A stretch of DNA of 64,000 nt from positions 6,332,252 through 6,396,251 of the forward strand of contig NC_067207.1 in NCBI RefSeq assembly GCF_026262505.1, in the 5' to 3' direction. A model generated the notes under the pieces. It worked only from the letters and a program-made list of their open reading frames with translations. It did no database searches and was not told where the DNA came from. The translations under genes and the position numbers were made by a program. The DNA is from Trichomonas vaginalis G3. Lineage: Eukaryota; Parabasalia; Trichomonadida; Trichomonadidae. Shown here in pieces: positions 50,783-62,034 of this stretch (position 1 is its first letter; every line of letters begins with the position of its first letter).

Positions 50783-51640
50783 TTGCTTTCTAAACGTATG
50801 TTTTTCTCGTTCAGCTTTTCATATCAATTATTTTTTTACAAAATTTTGAAAGAAATTATTGCCAATTCGACTTCCTTAGTATCACTGATCATTCTAAAAT
50901 AAAATGTAAAAAATTGAGAATTGAGAAGTGGACGTTTAATTGAGTATTTTGATTCAAATAAACGTCCACATAATAAACGTACAGTTTTTCTATCGGTATG
51001 ATTTTGTTCTTCACAATACTGAATTTATTAAAAGTGAGAAAGACAATGATGAAAGAATGATGAATTACAAATGGAAATCTATGATCTTGGTCAAATATCG
51101 TCAAATTGTGATTGGAATATTTATTTATTTTTCTATTGTGAATTTCACGGTGGATAAATGTAGCGAACAGCATTTTTATTCTATACTATAAACAGTGCAC
51201 AGCGTATAAACTTAACATGCCATAATCTGAAGCCATTTTCCAGAACTCGATGGAAGATCAGGATATTAATAGCCAATATAGCATTATTTGAGATATTATT
51301 TAATAAATGTGAGTATATTGTTACTCAAAATCTAAGATCCAAAATTTGAATATTGAAAATTTAGAGTATTTTCTCATTTTAAAGTAATAAATGTATATAA
51401 TTTACTTTTTAAAATCGATTTGTACATCTAATTCTTGTACTTTTCTCATACTCCTCATACGACCGATATCAAACTATGAGAGAATTCATAGAAACGAAAG
51501 ATACTGCATCACATTTCTAGTAACTATGGTACTTTTTTAATCAGAAAGAATAAAAATCTGATTCATCCATAGAGCCTTACTTTGATTTGTCAAAAATGTG
51601 ACATTTTTAAGAATTTTTTTTTCATCAGATAATTTTTTAA
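50783..51640. other. divergent promoter region with a hairpin
   Basis: About 860 bp between the divergent Myb and BEACH genes. It holds a perfect 11-bp inverted repeat (50928-50969). Frames here of 80-95 codons overlap on both strands, have AT-biased composition and no recognisable motif, so none is called. Confidence 0.5.
50928..50969. repeat. inverted repeat, 11-bp arms, 20-nt loop
   Basis: GTGGACGTTTA at 50928-50938 pairs with TAAACGTCCAC at 50959-50969. It could be a hairpin or a paired factor-binding site in the divergent promoter. Confidence 0.8.
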
Positions 51641-54600
51641 ATGGACTTAAATTCCGACTTTCAATCACTAATAATTGACATTATTAAGTTCAGTAGTGTT
51701 TTAAAGCCGGAATTGTATCACCAGAACGAGCAGAAATATCGATTTTTGAATGAATTACGCTTTCCATCTTCAATAGAGCAACTCCTTCACCCGATAGAAA
51801 CAAATAACGTGATGGATATTATTAATTGCATCCTTAAAAGCGGATATTCGTTTCCGTTCTTCCGAGAAGTCTTAGCAATTCTACCAAAGCAATTGGATAA
51901 AACGATAGAGTACTCAGAATACATCGAGGCATATATGTTTCATAACTTCATTGCTTTTTTATTACTTCCTGCTCATTTGCAAACCGAAATTAATCTTTTA
52001 ACAATTTTAAATAATATTTTAGTAATTATCGAAACAAACAGGAAATCGATTATCGCCAAGAAAGCATTCCTTTATACAATCTATATCGCATATCATAACA
52101 ATCATCATTCAATTCCTACAAGTGTTATTGCGCAATTTCATTCTTTTACTATAAACTACTCAGAAAGTGTCGAAACACAATGCATTGAGTTAACAACGTA
52201 TCTCGCACAAACATACTTTTCCACCGAGCAATCCTTTAATACTGATTTCGGTTACTCTTTATTATCAATTATTACGAATTTAACGAGATTCGAATTACAG
52301 TCTTACCAAGCCGATAGGATATTAACAGCTATCACACCCGGACTATTCATTTTACCAAATCCTAATATAATTGTTTACGAAGTTTTTCAAAAAATAATTT
52401 ATAAATGCAATCTTATCAAACATCTTGATATTTGCGAACGCATAGGACCATACTTAATATATTTCATATCTCTTGCCAATAAAGATTGTCCTTTAGACTT
52501 AGTAAATCATTATGAACCATTTCGTAACATTTTATCAGATAATTTCCAACCGGCACCTTTAGATGAAACATTTTCAAACAAATTTGCATTCATTATGCCC
52601 GAAAATATTAACAAACCTACGTTTGATATCGAAATTCCACAAATTGTCAGTAACATCCTCGAAATCATCTTCTCGAGCTTCCACGATGATACGGAGTGCA
52701 TGAATGCAATACTTTCATCGTTCCTTAAGGACATAAAAAAACACATTTCAGAACCAAAAGCAGGAATTTTGTTCCAGTACTTCCTATACATTGCGGAACG
52801 TGCATCCGAGGTTAACGCACAAGTATTTACAATAGATTTTATCTATACACTAGAGATTTTTGACTTAGCTGTCACTTTTTGGACACCAAGAGAAAATTTC
52901 GAGAATATGAGTACAATAAGGTCAAATGCACTTAAGTTTATTATTAGTAAGAAGCCAACGAACGTGTTCGATCTCATCTCCAGACTGAAAGAATACCCAC
53001 TTTTCGTGGCAGATATTTTATTAAGGTGTTCTATGATGCCTAGCTTCGTCAAATATATACCGCACAACAACATTTCGGTCATTGTTGAGAGTCTTCAGCA
53101 GCACTGCTACATAAATCCTTGTTTTGAGGCTTTTGTGGCAAGAAAAGTTTTATTAAATTACATTGAAGAGATTTCTAAGTCAGATGAGATAGTGGAAGCA
53201 CTGTTTCAGAACGTATCATTCATGAATGTGTTCATAAATCTGATTTACGAACGAGAAATGAGAGATTATGTTTTTAATTTCTTTAATTCGTTCTTGAAGA
53301 AGAACGCTGACTACTCAAACATATTCCAAAGCTATGGATATGTCATGTCTGAGGTCTTATTCCACGCTGCTGATGAAAATTACTTACAATTATATTTGGA
53401 TTTGTTTTCTAACTTCGTGAACATTGCGGACTATATTGGTTTGGATATATTCCTAATATACAAGGCAAGCATACTCAAGAATCTCAATAATTTCTCGTTT
53501 TCGAAGCAATCTCGTCTGAGATTCTTAAAAAACTTTGACTTTTTCAGAAGTTGCAGGAAATATCCGTTAACAGCTGATGACTGTGATAACATGCTAAGAG
53601 CCGCTAGAGAAATTTTTGGAAATGAAGATTTAGATTTATTATATTCGAGTTTATTGGATTATTCAACAGGATTCCCACAAGAAGTTGATAACCCTATTAT
53701 ATTAGAGCCAAATTCATTCAGACTAACCATAGAATTCTTCTTTGGAACCAAATTTTGTAATAGAATTTTAGATTATACGTTTAAGATGTGCAATGATAAC
53801 AAAGAGAACTGTATTTCATGCTTTGAAGGTGGAGTAGATGATTATATCATTGATGAAGCTAAGAGATTCAAGAGTTCTGAAGTAAATGAAACAGATCTCC
53901 AAAAATTGAAGAAATTATTTGATATTTTCATGGAACTCGTATTAGTTAAGACATCACAGAAGGTTGTCAATAAGTTTATAACTCTTTTGACTCCAATAAA
54001 ATCAAAAGATGGAAATTCTTTTGTCAAGTCTCCTTATTATCAGTTATACATGGACACATTGAACACTATAATCAAACGCAACTACAAATTATATGGTCCA
54101 ACAATCACAATTGGAGATCCAAGTTATTCAGAGTATAATATCAAATCAATACAAGGTCTGAGCTCAGGATTTTCAATTTTGTTCTGGGTTAGATATTTTG
54201 ATACAGAAATTTCCGATGATTTTTCGCCATTACACATTTTGACATTAGATGATCGAGGCGTAAATAAGAAATTAGAGGTTTATCTTCATAACAGATCGAT
54301 AAAGATTTTTTATGATACCGAAACAACCATCTCCAGCCAATTTTTACCAAATCAATGGACAATGATCTCTCTTAGATTCCTTAAAATGAGTAATCGATCG
54401 TTTTCTCTTATAGTTTCATACAATATGGAACAGATTTCCCACTTCAGCGAGTTCAATCTCCATAGTTTTACAGATTCAACATCTGGATTGTTGTTTAAAC
54501 CACAAGAACCAGGGAAAAAGTACGCTTCAGTTGAGCTGAGTCAGTTGTTTATATCTAATAACACCAAACTGGATATAGTTAACCAGTTCTACGACATGAA

Positions 54601-57600
54601 TTGCTTCAGTTCTTATCCAAATGAGAAAAATTTGTTGTTGACATTCAAGGCAATCTCAGTAAAACAGAAGAAATCATACGACGACAACAGGTTTACAACA
54701 TATCTATTGCTATGGAACTTAGAACCACTGCTTCCTTTGTTTACTTCGACGAATTTTGCAAATTATGATGGACAAGTCAACAAAAATGAGATGAAGAATG
54801 TGGTCAGACTGTTCACAATGTTGTTGTATAACGATAACGATCAGTATAATTTCACAAGAAACGAAAATATCGGAAAAATTTCTTATTTATTAGAGCAAAC
54901 AAGCAACAAGACGCTCTATTTGAACTACGATTTGTATCTTGAGATATACGCGCTCTTCAGATCGATTTCAAACTTAGAATTGAAAAAGAAAATTTTCCGA
55001 GATATTTTAATTTACATGCCAATATGGAAAGGAGCCAGCTTAGTTGACCAGCATAAGATAATACGCCATTGGTCAACCGATTTGTTCACTCATGATCTTC
55101 AAATCGCTCAAATTGTTTGTAATTTCTCTTTCTTCTTCCCTCTTTACAATTTAACATACAGCTACGAGAAGTTTTCTCCACAAAGTGACAGCGATTACTC
55201 TTCCTTACCACTCGATGAGATGTTTACACCTGCTTCCAAGAAAATCGAAGTTGAAGGGGAAAATTCCGACTCAGAAAATTCCACTTTTTCAGAGAAAACT
55301 TCTTCCATTGAATTGTTCAAAATGATCCAAGAAGATATTATTAACATTTGCAACATAATAGCATCATATAACTTCACAAAAGGCGATTTCGACCTCTTGT
55401 TTTACTACATTTACGAATCTAACAACAATGAACAGGTCATGAAGTATATTAACTTGATGTCTCGCATCATTGACAAGTCTGAGAAGATAAAGACAATAGG
55501 ATTAATGCCAGAAGATGTAGTTCGCTTCCAATTATTGTTTAATAAATCTAATTCAGAGCACTTCATCACAACTATCATTGATATTGTGATTAATATACAC
55601 CATAAGCAGATATTTGTTAAGGAAAACTTGAGTTGGACCACAGAATCTTTCATTATTTCTCTAAGTCCGAAATATATCACAGATGACATCTTCAAATACT
55701 TGTCAAACAACAGTTTGATATTCATGGATATCATTCCTTTGTGCATTTGGTGCTCTCTTGGCACAAATGAGAAATCTGACGAATATCAAACACTTCTTTT
55801 GACTAATTTAGGTCTTGGAGCTCAAATCGAGTCTATCACTAACAAGAACTTGCTTCTAATTTGGTGCTGCATCTTCATTGTCTTGACAAAAGACTCTGAT
55901 AGAAAATACCAAATGGCAATTTGGGTTTTACAAATTGTAACCTTCGAACATCTATTCATCTGCTTAGATTTCGTTGCAAAATGCTTGAATTCTGATTCAG
56001 ATCTCATTATTTCTGATCTTCTCAAAAAATATTTCGAAAATCACCAAGGAAACAAAGAGAAAATGATTGATCTGATCGAATATTCCTCAGTATACCTGTT
56101 CATGAGGCTCAAATCCAACAAAATGAAGTTTGATAATTCTCCAAATCGCGATAAAATCAAGAAGTTCGTAGATTTCAAGGATATTTTCAATACAAGTCTA
56201 ATCTACAAGAACTTACTGGTCCGAAACGTGAAACACGGCCGTAATTATCCAGGAATCAAACTTCAAAACAACGAATGGATGGATTTAGAGTTTGCCATGA
56301 AGCTATACAAGTATATCTGCCAGAACATGCTCGTTAGCTGCAAGAACTACGCGATTTTGATTGGTTTCTATTTGGCATTATGTCAGAAATCGAATCTTCC
56401 TGAATTTGACGCGAATAATTCATTCATTAGAGAGGATTCTCTTCTTTTCCAGACTCTTTTCTACAGTTGCAAGGAAAGAAACGACAGAACTAAGTTTGAA
56501 ATCCTTAACAAACTCAATCCAATCATTGAATCTGTCTACTCTTTACTTGCAAAGAATTATTTTGACTCAAATTCCAGATTTTTGACAGTTTTCTATCAAA
56601 AAGTGGAAGAATCTCACAATTTCATTGTCAAAACCGCTCCAAGAATCAACAGTGAAGTTAGTTTGAAGACATTAAGTCAAGTAAACATGTTACAGAGTAT
56701 TAGAAGTGACAATGACACGTGGAGACATTCATGGAGCCAATTGTGGAGCCAGTTAAATGCGAAATGTGGTCCTTGGGATCACAACAAGAAACAGTATTTC
56801 AAGAGATCATCGAAAACATGTATATACGGTGTCCCTCTCCTGTTCAAAGTCAACAAACACCCTGTGAAGCATCTAGCATTCGGAGAATTCATAAGACAAT
56901 CAATTTCTTTGGATCTAAAAGAAGAAGTTTTCTCTAAAAATGTGTCTCCGCAAAGATTAATCACAAAAAGTGACAATTTTATTTGTGATTTACGATGTAC
57001 ATTGATCAAAATCAATAAGGAAGAAGAAGGTGTATTCAGACTCTTCAAGAAACGCATTGAAATCGAATTCGACACGAAAAGAATTATTCAAATCGATTTC
57101 CAAACAATTCAAGGTGTAGCAATCAGAAATCATTGTCACCTTTTGACTGCAATTGAATTGTTTTTAGATTCCAAGTCGTATTTCATTGATTTCGGACAAA
57201 AAGTCACTTATAAGAAGTTAAAAGAAATCATTGAACACATATCATTGAACTCAAACAACATAGTTAACATTGTAAAATCAGAGAAATTCTGGGAGAATTT
57301 CAAAGATTTGCAGTTCACAAAGAAATGGGCGAAAGGAGAAATTTCTAATTACGAATACTTGATTCGCTTGAATTTCCACTCTGGAAGATCCTTCAATAAC
57401 TTGTCTTGTTACCCAATTTTCCCGTGGATTATGTCTGTTTACGACAATATAAAAATTGACCAATTAAATTCGTCACTTTTCAGAGATTTGACACTTCCTA
57501 TCGGCGCAATCGGAAAAGAAAGACTTAGATCATTAAAAGAAGATTTCTATCAGGAATGTCACTTTTTATACAGTTCACCACAAAGTTCTCCTTTAACAAT

Positions 57601-59011
57601 CAATGTTTACAATGTTAGGATTGAACCATTTGCATCTAAACAAGTTGATTTACAAGGCGGACACTTCGAAGATCCAAATCGCCAAATGAGAGATTTAAGT
57701 GACATGTACAAAATCGTTACAAAAGAGACGAATTACACAGAGTTAAGTCCAGAATTCTTCAACACTCCTGAGATATTGTTGAATGAAAATGAATTCGATA
57801 AAATACCAGATGTTAAATTACCATGGAATTGTGAAAGTGCAGATCATTTTGTTTATTTGCACAGGAAATTATTGGAATCGAATTTTGTCTCTGAGAATTT
57901 GCATAGTTGGATTGATTTAGTTTGGGGATACAAACAAACGGGAGATGAAGCAATAAAAGCAAATAATATCTATGATCCAAGATTTTACATCAATTCACAT
58001 TTGACAACATCATCTATGAGTGAAGAAGAACAAAACAACTTGTTTGTTGCGAGAAGACAAATTGGACAAATCCCTCCACAACTGTTCCAAAAACCTCATC
58101 CAAAACGAAGTGTCAAAAGTGACAATCCTCCATTTTCATCACCTTTTTATGGAAAAATCGGATTCGGACAGATCATTATGTCATCAATCGAATTCGCCAA
58201 GAACGACAACCTTAAGATCTTAGGTTTGACACAGAACGGAAACTACTTCAGTTTCCCACAAAATTCACAACCAACAAGTTTATTGAATCTTTCAGTCAAA
58301 CCTGCATTTCTATCTTTCTGTGGAAGTGAATGTTTCACAGTTTACTTGAACCATGTTATTTCTATTGACTTGCACAGTGGTAATGTTACTGACTACAAGA
58401 TAGTTGTTTTCAATAACATGACAGTGATCAATGGCTGTTCTAAATTCATTGTTTTAGGATACAATGATTCAACAGCTCAAATCATCAACAGAAATACTAA
58501 AAAAGTCACACAATTAAATCTTTACCGCGGCAAAGTCACATGTTTAGACATTTCTCTTAACTTCGGTGTTGTTGTTATTGCTACAGAAGACGGTGTTATC
58601 ACAGTCGCTGACTTGTACACTGGCGACACAATCAGGAACATCATGGTTAATTTCACAGTTCATCAGATTTGTATCACAAAAACATGGGGATTCATTGTCA
58701 CATCTTCGAACGACAAAAGCGGACAGAAATTCATCTCATGTTACACTATCAATGGGAGATTCATCAGACAGAAAGAAGTCCAGTCTGTTGCAGATTCTAT
58801 TGTCACATGGTCATCAACAAGTGGATTCGACTACATCGCAGTCAACTTGAGTGGCATTGTCAACTTTTCAGAAGCATTCTTCTTGAAGTTTTCACCGAAA
58901 TACAACAGATACTCAGGCAAGATCTGTCGCATGGAATATTCCGATAAGATGAAATCTCTTGTTGTTGTTCGTGAGAATGGTGAATACGAGATACATCCAA
59001 TTCAAATGTAA
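51641..59011 (+). CDS. BEACH-WD40 family protein, 2,456 aa
   Basis: The long N-terminus (about 1-820) is alpha-helical and armadillo-like. A concanavalin-type lectin-like domain follows at about 825-955 (GFSILFWVRYFD … LPNQWTMISLRF). After another helical stretch come a PH-like domain (about 1,775-1,875), the BEACH domain (about 1,890-2,125: KWAKGEISNYEYLIRLNFHSGRS, TLPIGAIGKERL, PEFFNTPE, LPWNCESADHFV, WIDLVWGYKQTGDEA) and C-terminal WD40-type blades (about 2,170-2,455). This is the order found in neurobeachin, LYST and LRBA. These large scaffolds control membrane fission and vesicle or lysosome traffic. Subfamily is not assigned. TCATCAGAT, a possible initiator, lies 18 bases before the ATG. 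The frame is intact throughout. Confidence 0.93.
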   Translation: MDLNSDFQSLIIDIIKFSSVLKPELYHQNEQKYRFLNELRFPSSIEQLLHPIETNNVMDIINCILKSGYSFPFFREVLAILPKQLDKTIEYSEYIEAYMFHNFIAFLLLPAHLQTEINLLTILNNILVIIETNRKSIIAKKAFLYTIYIAYHNNHHSIPTSVIAQFHSFTINYSESVETQCIELTTYLAQTYFSTEQSFNTDFGYSLLSIITNLTRFELQSYQADRILTAITPGLFILPNPNIIVYEVFQKIIYKCNLIKHLDICERIGPYLIYFISLANKDCPLDLVNHYEPFRNILSDNFQPAPLDETFSNKFAFIMPENINKPTFDIEIPQIVSNILEIIFSSFHDDTECMNAILSSFLKDIKKHISEPKAGILFQYFLYIAERASEVNAQVFTIDFIYTLEIFDLAVTFWTPRENFENMSTIRSNALKFIISKKPTNVFDLISRLKEYPLFVADILLRCSMMPSFVKYIPHNNISVIVESLQQHCYINPCFEAFVARKVLLNYIEEISKSDEIVEALFQNVSFMNVFINLIYEREMRDYVFNFFNSFLKKNADYSNIFQSYGYVMSEVLFHAADENYLQLYLDLFSNFVNIADYIGLDIFLIYKASILKNLNNFSFSKQSRLRFLKNFDFFRSCRKYPLTADDCDNMLRAAREIFGNEDLDLLYSSLLDYSTGFPQEVDNPIILEPNSFRLTIEFFFGTKFCNRILDYTFKMCNDNKENCISCFEGGVDDYIIDEAKRFKSSEVNETDLQKLKKLFDIFMELVLVKTSQKVVNKFITLLTPIKSKDGNSFVKSPYYQLYMDTLNTIIKRNYKLYGPTITIGDPSYSEYNIKSIQGLSSGFSILFWVRYFDTEISDDFSPLHILTLDDRGVNKKLEVYLHNRSIKIFYDTETTISSQFLPNQWTMISLRFLKMSNRSFSLIVSYNMEQISHFSEFNLHSFTDSTSGLLFKPQEPGKKYASVELSQLFISNNTKLDIVNQFYDMNCFSSYPNEKNLLLTFKAISVKQKKSYDDNRFTTYLLLWNLEPLLPLFTSTNFANYDGQVNKNEMKNVVRLFTMLLYNDNDQYNFTRNENIGKISYLLEQTSNKTLYLNYDLYLEIYALFRSISNLELKKKIFRDILIYMPIWKGASLVDQHKIIRHWSTDLFTHDLQIAQIVCNFSFFFPLYNLTYSYEKFSPQSDSDYSSLPLDEMFTPASKKIEVEGENSDSENSTFSEKTSSIELFKMIQEDIINICNIIASYNFTKGDFDLLFYYIYESNNNEQVMKYINLMSRIIDKSEKIKTIGLMPEDVVRFQLLFNKSNSEHFITTIIDIVINIHHKQIFVKENLSWTTESFIISLSPKYITDDIFKYLSNNSLIFMDIIPLCIWCSLGTNEKSDEYQTLLLTNLGLGAQIESITNKNLLLIWCCIFIVLTKDSDRKYQMAIWVLQIVTFEHLFICLDFVAKCLNSDSDLIISDLLKKYFENHQGNKEKMIDLIEYSSVYLFMRLKSNKMKFDNSPNRDKIKKFVDFKDIFNTSLIYKNLLVRNVKHGRNYPGIKLQNNEWMDLEFAMKLYKYICQNMLVSCKNYAILIGFYLALCQKSNLPEFDANNSFIREDSLLFQTLFYSCKERNDRTKFEILNKLNPIIESVYSLLAKNYFDSNSRFLTVFYQKVEESHNFIVKTAPRINSEVSLKTLSQVNMLQSIRSDNDTWRHSWSQLWSQLNAKCGPWDHNKKQYFKRSSKTCIYGVPLLFKVNKHPVKHLAFGEFIRQSISLDLKEEVFSKNVSPQRLITKSDNFICDLRCTLIKINKEEEGVFRLFKKRIEIEFDTKRIIQIDFQTIQGVAIRNHCHLLTAIELFLDSKSYFIDFGQKVTYKKLKEIIEHISLNSNNIVNIVKSEKFWENFKDLQFTKKWAKGEISNYEYLIRLNFHSGRSFNNLSCYPIFPWIMSVYDNIKIDQLNSSLFRDLTLPIGAIGKERLRSLKEDFYQECHFLYSSPQSSPLTINVYNVRIEPFASKQVDLQGGHFEDPNRQMRDLSDMYKIVTKETNYTELSPEFFNTPEILLNENEFDKIPDVKLPWNCESADHFVYLHRKLLESNFVSENLHSWIDLVWGYKQTGDEAIKANNIYDPRFYINSHLTTSSMSEEEQNNLFVARRQIGQIPPQLFQKPHPKRSVKSDNPPFSSPFYGKIGFGQIIMSSIEFAKNDNLKILGLTQNGNYFSFPQNSQPTSLLNLSVKPAFLSFCGSECFTVYLNHVISIDLHSGNVTDYKIVVFNNMTVINGCSKFIVLGYNDSTAQIINRNTKKVTQLNLYRGKVTCLDISLNFGVVVIATEDGVITVADLYTGDTIRNIMVNFTVHQICITKTWGFIVTSSNDKSGQKFISCYTINGRFIRQKEVQSVADSIVTWSSTSGFDYIAVNLSGIVNFSEAFFLKFSPKYNRYSGKICRMEYSDKMKSLVVVRENGEYEIHPIQM

Positions 59012-59599
59012 TTTAGTTAATTGTTTTGTTTTATATTATTTATTTTTATTATTTTTGTTTACTTGTTTATAAAAATCTATTGTTTATTTTTAATTTCAAT
59101 TCTGATCAAATCGAACACTCAGAAGGCATGCAAACCAGGAATATTTCAAGAATAATCCAAATAAACTCCAGGTTCGTTTGGTAAATGGAAAAATTCTTAG
59201 ATTTTAAAAAAAAAAGAATCAAGAAAACAGATATATAAAAATCTTTAACGAAGTGTTAGGTTTATCTGAATCAGATCTCATTCATATTGAAACATCATGG
59301 TAAATCTTTTTGTTTTGTAGATAAATTAAAAAATTATACAAATTACAGTTTTTTCTGATCAATTCAAAAATTGTGATACAACGGAAATTTATTGAAATTG
59401 TAAATTTCAATGAGAAACTCTATTAAAGTTCAGAATTATATGCGAGTTATCATTTAATTCCGAAACATCTTTTAGTATATAATTAACTAATATCGTTGAA
59501 GAATTATTGGTAGAAATAAATGAAATGAAGAAACGTTTTTATTGATTTAAGGAAAACTATCGAACAAAAGGAGCAATTCATAGCGATAATGTACCATAT
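59012..59599. other. intergenic, no gene seen
   Basis: AT-rich spacer downstream of the BEACH gene. No supported gene or repeat. Confidence 0.55.
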
Positions 59600-59677
59600 A
59601 GTATATGGAATAAGTTTTATTCTGACTCGTTCAATGGAGAATTTCATTCGAATGAGAAAAACAAAAATGTTACGTCA

Positions 59678-59995
59678 ATGGATATATCTCAGTATTTTGC
59701 ATATAAATGCAGCTTTGTTATGTGTACAATGCGTCCTATTACTATTGAACGAGATGAAATATCTTTCCTCCACAGTGATTGTGGATTCACATCATGCTAT
59801 AATAAAGATGATGGAGGCAGTATATTTATGAGAGCTAATAGTTCTCTATCAAACTATCGATTTTGCATTTTTGATTCTTGCACTGATCGAAATACATTGG
59901 GTTCCGCAATACGGATAACCTTTGCACTAGAAAGCCAAAAACATTTAAGAATTGAAGATGGATCAATATGTAGCTGCGGTAAAATACAATCTGCA
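59678..59995 (+). pseudogene. Pmp-like beta-helix protein, copy 3, upstream part
   Basis: From the ATG at 59678 the frame encodes a Pmp-like fragment: MDISQYFAYKCSFVMC, DDGGSIFMRANSSLSNYRFCIFDSC and EDGSICSCGKIQS, which line up with the GGS/GGA, CIF(x)SC and SCVCMSGEKS blocks of copies 1 and 2. At about 59,990-60,010 the sequence changes into antisense transposase of a mariner element. The remaining Pmp-like part resumes after the element at 61138. The gene is therefore interrupted and probably also lacks some central sequence. Confidence 0.75.
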
Positions 59996-59999
59996 ACAG

Positions 60000-60930
60000 T
60001 GAATTGCGCAAATTGCTCTCTTACAAAATTTTCAAGATCATCTGGACTCGCGAATTCGCGTCCTTCAGCTCTCTTTTTTAGCGTGCCGAATAAATAAAAG
60101 TCAGAGGGGGCAATATCAGGTGAATAAATTGGGTTTGGAACAACTTTGACATTGTTTTCCACCAAGTAATTCATTACCTTATGACTTTTGTGAACTCTTG
60201 AATTATCAAAATGAATTGCAAACTTTTGTTTTTGTTGTTTGGATTTCTCAAACTCATCAGAATTGATAATTTGAGTAAGAACATTGTCAATTAGATACTG
60301 AGCATTCATCGTATTAGGTTTTTGAAGAATATCAATTGCGATGATGCCATTCACGCCCCAAAAAACCGACAACATCATCATTGGTGTGTCAATTTTTTTC
60401 TTCGGGAATGTTTGCGGATTTTCATCCTTCGGGATCCACATGATTTTGGCTTCTGTTGCATATTGAAACCAAGACTCGTCCCCTGTTACTAAAAAGCAAA
60501 ACTTCTTGGATTGATACGCACCCAATATAGAGAGGAGCTCTTTCGAAGATTGGACTCTAGATTTTTTTTGAACTGAATTAAGGTTGTGCGGAACCCAACG
60601 TGTATACGCTAGTTTGTAGTTCAAATAATTGTGCAGATAATAACTGACTGTTGTACGTGGTATCTTTGTCATCTCCTCTATCCTTCTGAGTGATGCTCTT
60701 GGGTCTTCATCTAGCGCTTGAAGAATTGCTTTGATTTTTCTTTGATCCGGCGATTTTTTGTCAATTTTTATGATGGGCGCCTTTTTGTTCATGAAGTGAT
60801 ACATCCTAACATGATACGTTACAGTGGAATAGCTAGGAGCATCCATACCGAAGCATTTTACCAATGTCTCGTAGATTTTTTACAGTCTTTGCATTTTTTT
60901 GCAAGAGCGAGGATGTTTTCTTTATGATTC
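60000..60930 (-). pseudogene. mariner transposase, damaged at both ends
   Basis: The body of the transposase is one open frame with the helix-turn-helix (SLRRIEEMTKIPRTTVSYYLHNYL) and the catalytic DDE/D triad in mariner form: TGDESWFQYA, FAIHFDNSRVHKS and YSPDIAPSDFYLFG, about 34 residues apart for the last pair. The N-terminus MNHKENILALAKKCKDCKKSTRH lies in another frame and stops at TAA near 60,858, one base out of register with LVKCFGMDAPSYS, so there is a frameshift; in-frame translation could start only at the ATG at 60846. The C-terminus is lost after EQFAQFTVAD, where the frame runs into antisense Pmp sequence. The copy cannot be autonomous. Confidence 0.85.
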
Positions 60931-61087
60931 ATTAAAAAAATGAAAAAAATCCCGCCAAAATTTCCCGCGAAACCGCCTCTTGTCTCAAAATTCATTTTAT
61001 ATCCCGGCATGGCGCCAAAATACAACATACTCATCATATACATATATTCATATTTTTTATTATATATTTATAATCAGCATATATCTC

Positions 61088-61137
61088 CTTTAATAGTCTC
61101 ATATAGAGCGCTGTGCTAAACGCACCTTTGGACACCC
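61088..61137. repeat. mariner terminal inverted repeat, single end
   Basis: The stretch ending GCACCTTTGGACACCC next to TA is the outer end on the transposase 5' side. No partner is found at the other side of the element. Confidence 0.7.
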
Positions 61138-61730
61138 TATATTATTTGACTTTAAAATATACAAATTTTACTGATAATAAAAGTTACGACACATCAGTAT
61201 TTCAAATGTATTTGGAATTATGGCATCGATTGACTTTCAAGACATATTATTGTAATATTGTTAATAATGAAGCACCACAAAGATGTTTTTCTTTGTCAGG
61301 GCATACTTGCGGTTTTATCAACTATTCGAATTTTATCAACTATTCTGTCGAAAATGATGATGATTATTTCATTATAGAAACAGTTTTCAATATATTGAAT
61401 ATAACCAAATGTGCCCTATTACAGAATTCAGGTTATGTCATTGGTTTTGGATATCATGAAACTCCATTTCTTTATTTTTCGCTTTCAGATTGTTATATCG
61501 ATTCAATTTCATTTCCAGATCAATATTATGAAGAATATATGAGTGATCGTTATTATATTAATAATGAATCATCAATAAATCATACAAATGAAATGAAAAT
61601 TATTAATTTAAATCGATGTCTAGAACCATTACTAATATATGGAAATATTCAAGCATTTTGTCCATCAAAAGGGTATATTTATTATTATAGACAATATTTA
61701 TTACTCCATTATATCAGTATTTTATTTTAA
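61138..61730 (+). pseudogene. Pmp-like protein, copy 3, downstream part
   Basis: Directly after the mariner end the frame reads YLTLKYTNFTDNKSYDTSVFQMYLE and continues to 61730 with NYSNFINYSVEND, INITKCALLQNSGYVIGFG and INLNRCLEP blocks, typical of the later beta-helix turns of trichomonad Pmp-like proteins. The first ATG of the frame (about 61113) lies in mariner sequence. No transmembrane anchor is present before the stop. Confidence 0.7.
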
Positions 61731-61753
61731 TTAATTTATTTTTTACAATTTCT

Positions 61754-62027
61754 GGGTTTTACGGAGATTGCAAAAAATGCGCAAAAACGATTATTTAAAA
61801 TTGAATTTGCACATTTTTTGCGTTTATGAAAAATTTAGGAGTTGACCATTATTTAAAATCAAATCCATTAATAAAGAATAGCAACGGTTGAGTATGCAAA
61901 AATATAAAAGAAACAATTAATCCATTTTTGACTGCTTTACACGGATTGATTTTTAAAAATGCAAAAATGACAGATTGAATTTAGAATAATCGTTTTTGCG
62001 CATTTTTTGCACTTGTAGGAAAACCCT
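61754..62027. mobile_element. MITE-like non-autonomous DNA element, 274 bp
   Basis: The ends are inverted repeats: GGGTTTT at the outside, about 8 variable bases, then 27 identical bases starting TGCAAAAAATGCGCAAAAAC. The element is flanked by a direct duplication AATTTCT at 61747-61753 and 62028-62034. The interior has no coding frame. The 7-8-bp duplication would fit a Mutator/MULE- or hAT-type transposase, but the parent is unknown. Confidence 0.8.
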
Positions 62028-62034
62028 AATTTCT

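Larger units (their letters stand above)
59990..61137 (-). mobile_element. mariner-family DNA transposon (Tvmar-like), 3'-truncated
   Basis: A minus-strand mariner transposase is preceded by a terminal sequence at 61,088-61,137 whose outward end reads GGGTGTCCAAAGGTGCGTTT, next to a TA dinucleotide as expected for mariner insertion. The opposite end is missing: where the far terminal repeat should be, the sequence is Pmp-like coding DNA. About 1.15 kb remains. Confidence 0.85.

Noticed and set aside
50889-51191. Two opposite-strand frames of 80-95 codons
   Set aside because: They are mutual shadows in a divergent promoter region with AT-biased composition.
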